64,000 nucleotides of DNA, from NCBI GenBank assembly GCA_900771335.1, contig CAAGNP010000012.1, positions 79,266 to 143,265 of the forward strand, read 5' to 3'. The notes beneath the pieces are model-generated. The model did not search any database. It was not told where the DNA came from and was given only the letters and a program-made list of their open reading frames with translations. This document shows, one piece after another, positions 8,282 to 16,400 of the stretch (its first letter is position 1; every line of letters begins with the position of its first letter). Source of the stretch: Rikenellaceae bacterium (GTDB taxonomy: Bacteria > Bacteroidota > Bacteroidia > Bacteroidales > UBA932). The position numbers and the translations under genes are program-made.

Positions 8282-9422
8282 AATAAAGATAAGATGGTGG
8301 TATTACCCCTCCGCTTTCCTTCTACTCATTATAGTCTTACTAAGTGGAGGGGATGAAGGGACTGCAGTGTATGTGTCCACCCCGGAAATAACCGACATCT
8401 CCGAGAGTATCCCGGCAAACGGGAAGGTTCGCCCTGTATCGGAGGTCCATATCAGCCCTGATGTTTCCGGGGAGATAATAGAGATCCTTTTTGAGGAGGG
8501 TATGGCTGTACAAAAGGGGGATCTCCTCATCAAAATCAAACCTGACATTTACATATCCATCCTGGACCAGGCAATGGCCACATTCAAAGCGACCAAAGCG
8601 CAATATGCACAGCAGGAGGCAACACTTGAGAGGGCAAAGGTGCAGTTTGAAAGATACTCCACCCTCCTGGAGAAGAGGGCCATTTCACTCGCAGAATATG
8701 AGGAGGCCAAGATAGATTACACGATTGCCCTGAAAGGGCTTGAAACCTCCAAATATCAGATCCAAAGTGCTCAGGCAGGGGTTAGAGAGGCTCAGGAGAA
8801 TCTCTCCAAAACAGCAATATACTCACCTATGGATGGGGTTATCACCAAGCTGCTTGTGGAGAAGGGGGAACGTGTAGTGGGTACATCCCAAATGGCAGGC
8901 ACAGAGATAATGAGGATATCTGATATGACCCATATGGAGGTGGTGGTGGATGTCAATGAAAATGATATTGCCAGGATAACCAGAGGGGACAGTGTGGAGA
9001 TAGTATTTGACGCACTCAGACATGAGCTTTTCCAGGGAATCGTCACTAAAATAGCCAACTCATCCAAAAGTCTGGGATATAGTGCCGATCAGGTGGCATC
9101 TTTCGAGGTGAACATTCTCATTATTGGGGGGAGTGAACATTTGAGACCAGGAATGTCTGCATCTGTTACTATAAACACAGAAAAAAAAGAGAACATTATT
9201 ACTGTACCTCTTCGGTGTATAAATCCAAATGGTTGTATATTTGTAGTCTCAAATGACCGGACTACGGTTCAGCAGAGAAGTATCATCACCGGTATACAGG
9301 ATATCCATCGGATAGAGATAATAGAGGGTATCGGACCGGATGAGGAGATTGTAATAGGGCCACATGAAGCCATAAACAAAAATTTGACCGACAATGGAAA
9401 AATATTTATTGATAGAGACTAG
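8268..9422 (+). CDS. HlyD/MacA-type periplasmic adaptor (membrane fusion protein)
   Basis: The 384-aa product starts at GTG. One membrane anchor lies near residues 12-27 (YYPSAFLLLIIVLLS). It is followed by a biotinyl-lipoyl half motif (GKVRPVSEVHISPDVSGEI), an alpha-helical hairpin rich in Ala/Glu, the second lipoyl half (YSPMDGVITKLLVEKGERVV) and a beta-barrel domain (MEVVVDVNENDIARITRGDS). The family joins an inner-membrane pump to a TolC-type duct. No MacB-type ABC gene is present here, so the partner is most likely the C39 exporter. The 3' end overlaps tsaB by 29 bp. Confidence 0.88.
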   Translation: MKPGKIKIRWWYYPSAFLLLIIVLLSGGDEGTAVYVSTPEITDISESIPANGKVRPVSEVHISPDVSGEIIEILFEEGMAVQKGDLLIKIKPDIYISILDQAMATFKATKAQYAQQEATLERAKVQFERYSTLLEKRAISLAEYEEAKIDYTIALKGLETSKYQIQSAQAGVREAQENLSKTAIYSPMDGVITKLLVEKGERVVGTSQMAGTEIMRISDMTHMEVVVDVNENDIARITRGDSVEIVFDALRHELFQGIVTKIANSSKSLGYSADQVASFEVNILIIGGSEHLRPGMSASVTINTEKKENIITVPLRCINPNGCIFVVSNDRTTVQQRSIITGIQDIHRIEIIEGIGPDEEIVIGPHEAINKNLTDNGKIFIDRD

Positions 9423-10092
9423 CACAGACGCATGTTCTGCAGCTATCGCCGAAGGGGAAAAAATTATAGCATCCGAGTATATTCAGGAATATAAGTCCCA
9501 TGCCAGATTACTTGTACCTATGGTCGAAAAGCTGCTGAAAAAGGCAAGCATCTCCCTCTCGGAATGCTCAGCTGTAGCGGTAAGCGAGGGTCCGGGATCA
9601 TATACCGGATTAAGGGTCGGAGTCTCTTCTGCCAAAGGGTTGTGCTATGGGGCAGGAATTCCTTTGTTGGGAATACCCACCCTCGACATCCTGGCCCAGA
9701 TGGGTATTGAGAAGACAAATACCGCCAACAGCGTCATCGTCCCAATGCTCGACGCAAGGAGAATGGAGGTCTATTGCGCCTCATACGACCATCTCGGCAG
9801 AAGAATCTCGGATATAAAAGCTGAGATTCTGGGTGAAAACAGCTTTGAGGATCTTTTCGCCCAATACGACCAGGTTATCTTCATCGGGGATGGCGCAGAG
9901 AAGTTCGAAGTGTGCCTCGATGAGGCCAAAAAGGGGAAGTCCACCATCATAGGGTGCAGACCGGATGCCAGATACATGGTCAATCCCGCTATTGATGCAT
10001 ACAAAAAAGAAGAGTTCAAAGATATTGCATACTTTGAACCCTTCTATCTTAAAGATTTCGTGGCAGGTGTAAGTAAGAAATCTCTTATCTGA
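9394..10092 (+). CDS. tsaB: tRNA threonylcarbamoyladenosine biosynthesis protein TsaB
   Basis: The 232-aa product starts MEKYLLIETSTDACSAAI and carries the ASKHA-fold motif SEGPGSYTGLRVGVSSAKGL, which is diagnostic for TsaB. TsaB pairs with TsaD and TsaE to make the t6A37 modification of ANN-decoding tRNAs, an essential cytoplasmic function. The start is embedded 29 bp inside the 3' end of the adaptor gene in another frame, so this housekeeping gene is probably transcribed with the peptide-export operon. The 3' end overlaps the convergent lipoprotein gene by 8 bp. Confidence 0.93.
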   Translation: MEKYLLIETSTDACSAAIAEGEKIIASEYIQEYKSHARLLVPMVEKLLKKASISLSECSAVAVSEGPGSYTGLRVGVSSAKGLCYGAGIPLLGIPTLDILAQMGIEKTNTANSVIVPMLDARRMEVYCASYDHLGRRISDIKAEILGENSFEDLFAQYDQVIFIGDGAEKFEVCLDEAKKGKSTIIGCRPDARYMVNPAIDAYKKEEFKDIAYFEPFYLKDFVAGVSKKSLI

Positions 10093-11230
10093 CGAGTCTC
10101 GAAATCACCTTTTCCAATTTTGACATATCGAAAACATCTTTGTCCACGATATCACCTTTCTTGTCGATGATATAAAGGGTAGGGATGTTGGTAATATTGT
10201 AAAGATTCAATGTTCCTGACATATTGCCCGGGTCACATACACTTACCCATTCAAGACCTTGTGCCTTAACCTGGCTTGCCCACGCTGTCTTGTCTGTATC
10301 GGCACACACCTGATAAACCTCAAGACCTCTGTTTTTGTATTTGTCATACAACTCCTTCAACTCAGCATTGAAGATTTTGTGTGTAGGCTCTGTAGTAGAC
10401 CAGAAGGAGAGGATAATTACTTTACCGTCAAGCTCTGACAAGTTCCTTACCTTCGCATTTACATCATAAAGGCTGATATCAGGGTGGCTCATTTCAGATG
10501 CGTTGTCGATTTTGGTTCCAAAATAGATATATTGCTCCCTCTGCTTGATATCATCAGCCAAAGATGACACATATGGAGAGTTTGGATATACTACACTTAG
10601 AGAGTCGTACACTTTTTTGAAGATGAACACATCATTGATGTCTCCATACACAGGAAGCGCCTCTGAGAACTTCTGATAAAGTACAGGGATAACTGAGATG
10701 GATTTGGAGTTATTGATAAGATATTTTGTAGAGTTCTGTTTATGTTGGACGAAAAGTTTTGTCAGCTCAGTAGTGAGTTCTCTTGCCTTTTTGTCATTTT
10801 TTGCCTGCTGGGCAGCATCCAGTTCATTGAAAAGGTTGTACACTTTTGTCAAAACCTCTTCTTGGGATCTCTCCCACTCGGCATATTTTACAGCCTCTTC
10901 TGATCCCTCAACGGTAGATATTCCATCCTTGGATACATTTACAGACAGCTTGTCTCCCTCCTGAAGGACTACAGATGCCATTTTCTTACCATCGTTAAGG
11001 AAATAGTAGAAATCAGGCGATCCCGGCTGGCAATTTGCCCCAAACTGAGTCTTCTCCCCTTTCACATATATGGTATCTACCACATAAATTCTATTGATAG
11101 AAAGTTTGGTAACGATAATTTCTGTACTGTCGGCAGCACCCTCTACATTGAAGGTCACTTTTGCATTATATTTTTGTGAACATGATGCCGCTACAACAAG
11201 TGCGAAGAATAGTAGTGCAATTTTTTTCAT
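10085..11230 (-). CDS. TlpA-like thioredoxin-fold lipoprotein lacking CxxC
   Basis: The 381-aa product begins with a lipoprotein signal (MKKIALLFFALVVAASC, lipidated Cys at 17). The N-terminal half resembles the beta-rich DUF4369-type domain common in Bacteroidota. The last about 130 residues form a TlpA/AhpC-like thioredoxin fold: KVIILSFWSTTEP, then a downstream NIPTLYIID that carries the cis-proline. At about residue 277, where the redox motif WCxxC would be, the sequence is W-S-T-T-E-P, so both cysteines are absent. It is therefore unlikely to be a disulfide reductase and may bind a ligand or act as a structural or stress-sensing envelope protein. It is the last gene of the leftward run. 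Confidence 0.8.
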   Translation of the reverse strand: MKKIALLFFALVVAASCSQKYNAKVTFNVEGAADSTEIIVTKLSINRIYVVDTIYVKGEKTQFGANCQPGSPDFYYFLNDGKKMASVVLQEGDKLSVNVSKDGISTVEGSEEAVKYAEWERSQEEVLTKVYNLFNELDAAQQAKNDKKARELTTELTKLFVQHKQNSTKYLINNSKSISVIPVLYQKFSEALPVYGDINDVFIFKKVYDSLSVVYPNSPYVSSLADDIKQREQYIYFGTKIDNASEMSHPDISLYDVNAKVRNLSELDGKVIILSFWSTTEPTHKIFNAELKELYDKYKNRGLEVYQVCADTDKTAWASQVKAQGLEWVSVCDPGNMSGTLNLYNITNIPTLYIIDKKGDIVDKDVFDMSKLEKVISRLVR

Positions 11231-11233
11231 CGG

Positions 11234-11629
11234 TTATTCAAATGATAATGATATTTTCTCTGCAATTTCTTTAAATGTATCTGGAGTAAGTGACAGTTTG
11301 GCCTTTCTGAAATCCATATCCCCCTCTGACTGTAGAGGTACAAGATGGATATGGGCATGAGGAACTTCCATACCCAACACAGCCACACCTACCCTCTTGC
11401 AAGGGATAGCCTTCTTGATGGCAGCAGCCACCCTTTTGGCGAATAAAAAGAGTTCCTGATACTCCTTATCCTCTATGTCGAAGATATAATCTGTCTCTTG
11501 TTTGGGTATAACCAATGTATGCCCCTGTGCAAGTGGATTGATATCGAGGAATGCATAGAATTTGTCACTCTCTGCCACCTTGTAGGATGGTATCTCTCCG
11601 TTGACGATACGTGTAAAAATTGTTGCCAT
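11234..11629 (-). CDS. HIT family nucleotide hydrolase
   Basis: The 131-aa protein has the histidine-triad motif HAHIHLVPL at residues about 96-104 and the upstream GHTLVIPKQETDYIFD segment of the Hint/HinT branch. It probably hydrolyses AMP-linked phosphoramidates or dinucleotides in the cytoplasm; the substrate is not determinable from sequence. It lies between greA and the lipoprotein gene with gaps of 3-9 bp, so it is probably in the same operon. Confidence 0.92.
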   Translation of the reverse strand: MATIFTRIVNGEIPSYKVAESDKFYAFLDINPLAQGHTLVIPKQETDYIFDIEDKEYQELFLFAKRVAAAIKKAIPCKRVGVAVLGMEVPHAHIHLVPLQSEGDMDFRKAKLSLTPDTFKEIAEKISLSFE

Positions 11630-11638
11630 GTGCTATGA

Positions 11639-12109
11639 TTAAATAGAGATATCCAACACTTCGAATTTAAGTACACCTGACGGCACCTGGACCTCCACTA
11701 CATCACCTTTCTTTCTTCCGATGAGTGCTTTACCGATAGGTGTTGCAGCTGCAAGCTTGCCCTCTCTGAAGTTAGCCTCACTTTCACCCACCAATGTATA
11801 CTCTACAACGGTATTGTTGATAAGGTTTTTAAGTTTTACCTTGTTCAACATCTGGATTTGCTCGGTATTGATGCGTGACTCATCGATCACCCTTGCATTA
11901 GCGATGGTATTCTCAAGTTTTGATATTTTCAACTCAAGCAGACCTTGTGCCTCCTTAGCTGCATCGTATTCTGCATTCTCAGACAGGTCACCTTTATCTC
12001 TTGCCTCAGCAATCTGCTTTGAGATTACTGGTCTTTGGGCGATCAGCTGTGCCAATTCACCTTTTAGTTTCTCCAGCCCTTCAGCCGTTACATAATGAAT
12101 TTCAGACAT
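11639..12109 (-). CDS. greA: Transcription elongation factor GreA
   Basis: The 156-aa product has the N-terminal coiled coil (LEKLKGELAQLIAQRPVISK, then ARDKGDLSENAEYDAAKEAQ, which carries the acidic tip residues D and E) and the C-terminal FKBP-like domain ending GKALIGRKKGDVVEVQVPSG. GreA enters the RNA polymerase secondary channel and stimulates cleavage of backtracked transcripts. Length and motifs are normal for the family. It is followed by the HIT gene after 9 bp. Confidence 0.96.
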   Translation of the reverse strand: MSEIHYVTAEGLEKLKGELAQLIAQRPVISKQIAEARDKGDLSENAEYDAAKEAQGLLELKISKLENTIANARVIDESRINTEQIQMLNKVKLKNLINNTVVEYTLVGESEANFREGKLAAATPIGKALIGRKKGDVVEVQVPSGVLKFEVLDISI

Positions 12110-12134
12110 AATATTTTTTAATCTTTATTTCAAA

Positions 12135-12491
12135 TCAATACTCTTTATATTTAGGGCTCATCACCTCTGAATAGATGATCAGCTTCCTCTTTTCCTCTTT
12201 GGACATCCCCTTCCCCACTTTCACCTCATCCTCTTCATTCTGTACATTTTTCACTTTAGGCTCTGCCTCTTTGGGGACAACTCTTGTCTTTACAACAGGT
12301 CTGGCATAAATCTCCTTCTCCGGCTCCGCTTCGGGCTCAAGCTGGTCTTCGCCCAAACCCAGCTCTGACAAAAACTCCTGAAAGTCGCTTTTGTCCTGTT
12401 TCGACTGTGTCTTCATTTTATTCTTTCCCAAGACTAATGGTAAAATAAAAAAAGCCACCATCGTGAGAACCGATATCCAAGATCCTTCCAT
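12135..12491 (-). CDS. Small membrane-anchored protein of unknown function
   Basis: The 118-aa product has one N-terminal hydrophobic segment (residues about 5-22, ISVLTMVAFFILPLVLG) followed by a highly charged cytoplasmic tail rich in Lys and Glu (EPEAEPEKEIYARPVVKTRV). No catalytic motif is visible. It lies between ribF and greA with short gaps, and similar small proteins with one membrane span and a charged tail are common at such places in Bacteroidota. Function unknown. Confidence 0.65.
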   Translation of the reverse strand: MEGSWISVLTMVAFFILPLVLGKNKMKTQSKQDKSDFQEFLSELGLGEDQLEPEAEPEKEIYARPVVKTRVVPKEAEPKVKNVQNEEDEVKVGKGMSKEEKRKLIIYSEVMSPKYKEY

Positions 12492-12523
12492 GCTGCCTAA
12501 AGTTTATGTACAAATGTACTAAA

Positions 12524-13405
12524 TTATGGTTTGATAACAAACTCCTTGTCTTTGGTAATTTGCTCCTTCAACTGGTCCATTGAAGCAAATTTCCTTTCAT
12601 CTCTGATTTTTGCTACAAATTCTATGCTCATTTCCAAGCCATAGATATCCTCGTCAAAATTCAGAATATGTGTCTCTATTGTTCTGCTCTGATTCTCCCC
12701 CACTGTAGGTCTATTTCCGATATTGCAAATACCCTTATAGTCCCTTCCCAATACATGCACATCCACAAGATAGACACCATTTGCCGGAACCAGCTTCAAC
12801 GGTTCGTAGAGCTCCATGTTCGCAGTAGGGAAACCGATAGTCCTCCCAAGCTGCTTGCCTGAAACCACCACTCCGTGCAGAAGATATTTGTATCCCAGCA
12901 ACTCTGATGCCCCCTTGACATCTCCATCCAGAAGTGCCGCCCTGATTTTGGTCGAGCTGACCATCTTCTCACCCAAATGGACCTCTTCTACACGAATGGT
13001 CTCAATTCCAAGTGAGGCAGCGATCTCCCGCATCTCTTCCTGTGTCTGAAGGGATGAGTTTCCCAATCTGTGGTCATACCCTATGACAAGTGTGGAGACA
13101 TTGAATTTTTTTATAAGATACTCCTCCATAAACTCCTTGGTAGAGAGTTTACTGAACTCTCTGGAGAAATTGACAACATGGAAGTTGTCAATCCCCAGTG
13201 AGAGTACCCTTTGTTTTTTCTCTTCAAGAGAGTTCAATAATCTTAATGTATGTGCATCCTGCTGCAGTACAGTCCTAGGATGAGGCCAGAAAGTGATTAC
13301 AGCACTCTCCATCTGTCTCTCGGCAGCTATCTGAAGCAGACTGTTGAGAACAGCGCGGTGCCCACCATGCACCCCATCAAAGAAACCGGTAGCTGCTACA
13401 ACCAT
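12524..13405 (-). CDS. ribF: Bifunctional riboflavin kinase / FAD synthetase
   Basis: The 293-aa protein starts directly with the nucleotidyltransferase motif TGFFDGVHGGHRAVL (HxGH type), followed by the FAD synthetase domain up to residue about 165 and the riboflavin kinase domain with GRTIGFPTANMEL and GICNIGNRPTVGE. It converts riboflavin to FMN and then FAD with ATP. The start overlaps the end of the glycogen synthase/phosphorylase gene by 10 bp, suggesting translational coupling. It starts a few residues earlier in the domain than many homologues, since the leader before the HxGH motif is short. Confidence 0.95.
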   Translation of the reverse strand: MVVAATGFFDGVHGGHRAVLNSLLQIAAERQMESAVITFWPHPRTVLQQDAHTLRLLNSLEEKKQRVLSLGIDNFHVVNFSREFSKLSTKEFMEEYLIKKFNVSTLVIGYDHRLGNSSLQTQEEMREIAASLGIETIRVEEVHLGEKMVSSTKIRAALLDGDVKGASELLGYKYLLHGVVVSGKQLGRTIGFPTANMELYEPLKLVPANGVYLVDVHVLGRDYKGICNIGNRPTVGENQSRTIETHILNFDEDIYGLEMSIEFVAKIRDERKFASMDQLKEQITKDKEFVIKP

Positions 13406-16400
13406 CTTACAAGTTCGAAATCTTGACGGTGAGGAAGTTTGTCACTCTTGGCAAAAATTCTACCTGCAATCTGGTATGCACCTGTAGTATTTGGAACGAT
13501 AGTCGAAGAGTATGTTGCCACACCATTTTCAATCTTCTCAAAATCAAATGTGTAAACGCCCTCTTTAACATATCTTCCTTTGGCATTCTGACGTGCATAT
13601 ACCAACTCAAATCCGATATCATTAGGATCCATATCACCTACGAATACTGAGATATATGATTTGAACTCTTTACCAAGAAGCAATTGTCCTTGGGCATCGT
13701 TCATGAAGTTCGATTCACGGATCTCAAGTTGCTCCCAACCTTTACGCATTTTTCTCTTCCATAGTGCGATCTCTCTTGCCTCAGCGTAATCAGATGCGAT
13801 AAGTTTGCCTGCTCTTGCTGCAAGTGGTTTGTAATATTTATCAATATAATCGTTGAACATTCTGTTGGTAGTGAAGTCGCATGCTACCTTGGCAATACAG
13901 TTCTTGATGATCTTGATCCACTCTGTAGGGATACCTGTCACAGGGTTTACATCATAGTATGTAGGTGCGATTTCACTCTCAATAATATTGTAGATGGTAG
14001 CTGCATCCAATTCATCCTGGAAGTTCTGGTCATCGTATGTTCTCTCTTGTGGAAGAGCCCAACCAGCACCCTCTTTGTAACCTTCTACCCACCATCCGTC
14101 AAGTACAGAGAAGTGCATTACACCGTTCATAGCAGCTTTCTCTCCTGATGTACCAGAAGCTTCAAGTGGTCTTGTAGGGTTGTTCATCCATACGTCCACA
14201 CCTTGAACAAGATATTTTGCGATGTTGATATCGTAGTTAGGGACGAATACGATCTTACCGATAAACTGAGGCATCTTGGAGATATCTACAATCTTCTTGA
14301 TCAAATCGCTGCCGGCCTTGTCTGCAGGGTGAGCTTTACCTGCGAATAGGAATTGAACAGGTCTCTTAGGATTGTTTACAATAGCAGAAAGTCTGTCCAA
14401 GTCTCTGAATAGAAGGTGTGCTCTCTTATATGTAGCAAAACGTCTTGCAAAACCGATGGTCAAAACGTCGTCTCTAAGTGTTCTCTTGATCTCTACGATA
14501 TGTTGTGGAGAGTAGTGGCTTGAAACTGTAGGGTCAGAAAGTTGTTTCTTGACAGCCTTGATAAGTCTCTGACGAAGTTCCTGACGAACACTCATAATCT
14601 CGGCATCTTTCACCTCATAGATACCGTTGAAGCACTCTTTGTCGTATTTGTGTGTTTTGAATTCGTCACCGAAAACTCTGGCGTGGATCTCTTTCCATTG
14701 TGGAGCAGTCCATGTAGGATAGTGAACACCATTGGTTACATAACCTACGTGGTTCTCTTCAGGAAGGTAACCTGGCCACATGCTAGCCAAGATATCCTGA
14801 CTCACTTTACCGTGTAGCCAGCTCACACCGTTAACCTCTTGAGAGATGTTGCAAGCAAGATTACTCATAGAGAATTTCTCATTCTGATCGTATGGGTTAT
14901 TCTTACCTAGGGACATAAGTGTATCCCAACCAATTTTCAATCTCTCTGGATAGTGTGAGATATATTTTCTCAATAGATCCTCATGGAATGCATCGTGACC
15001 TGCAGGTACAGGGGTATGTGTAGTGAATAGAGATGAAGCTCTAACTACCTCCAATGCTTCGTCATAAGATAGGTTATCATTGTTGATATACTCTCTTAGT
15101 CTCTCAAGACCGGTAAATGCAGCGTGACCCTCGTTGCAGTGGTATACATCTGCATCAAGACCCAAAGCACGCATTGCTCTGATACCACCGACACCTAGAA
15201 GAAGCTCCTGTTTCAAACGGTTCTCCCAATCGCCACCATATAGATGGTAGGTAACCTGACGATCCTCTGGAAGGTTTGCATCGTAATCAGTATCCAACAA
15301 GTAAAGCTCAGTTCTACCTACATCCACTCTCCAAAGTCTTGCGTAGATATTTCTGCCAGGGAATGCTACAGAGATGGTAACCCATTTGTCCTCTGCGTCT
15401 CTCACTGGAACTGCAGGTATTTTCATGAAGTCCTGAGGTTCGTAGTCAGCGATCTGATCACCGTAACCTGAAAGTTTCTGATTGAAGTAACCATATCTGT
15501 AAAGGAGACCGATACCGATCATGTTAACATTAAGGTCACTTGACTCTTTCAAATAGTCACCAGCCAAGATACCAAGACCACCAGAATAGATCTTAAGTGA
15601 TGCGTCAAGACCATACTCCATACAGAAGTATGCAATCGATGCACCCTCACGGTGATTCTTAGCCTCCATATACTCATTGAACAAAGCTGCCACTTTATCC
15701 AATTGGCGTACGAATTTCTCGTTTTTCTCCAATTGTTGGTACTGTTCATATGATAGATGGTCTAGAAGTGCTATAGGGTTACGTCCCAATGCTACCCACA
15801 ACTCTTTGTCAATGCTCTTAAACAAATCCATCGCTTCCTGGTTCCAGCACCACCATAGATTCTTAGAGATTATATCAAGATATTTCAATCTCTCTGGTAT
15901 GTTCCTTGTCACCAAAACTCTGTTCCAGGAAGGTGTTCCTACGTCAATTTTCTTGTATGTCATATTTTTTATATTGTTTTTTTCAGGGAATTTCCCTTTT
16001 CTTTCTATTACTCTTTCTATTGCCAAAGAGTATGCCTCTTTGTAAAATTTCAAATGGTTTTTCCACAATGCTATCTCCGATACAGATTTGGCATTGTCTC
16101 TATATTTTTTCTGCTCTTTTTCGCTTAGAGAAGATATCTCCACGATCTTTTCACAGACACCATCCACCACCTCCGAGTAGTTGGACTCACCCCTTTCGAG
16201 GACAGAGATTCCCGGATGGTCTTTGGTGTAGTACTCATTTACCCATAGACCAAAACCGGCAAGTGTCGTAGTGACTGTTGGTACCTTAAATGCCAATGAC
16301 TCAAGAGGTGTATAACCCCATGGCTCATAGTATGAAGGAAATACCGACAGATCAAGACCCGACAGAAGCTGATAGTATGGAAGGTTGAATACGCCATCAT

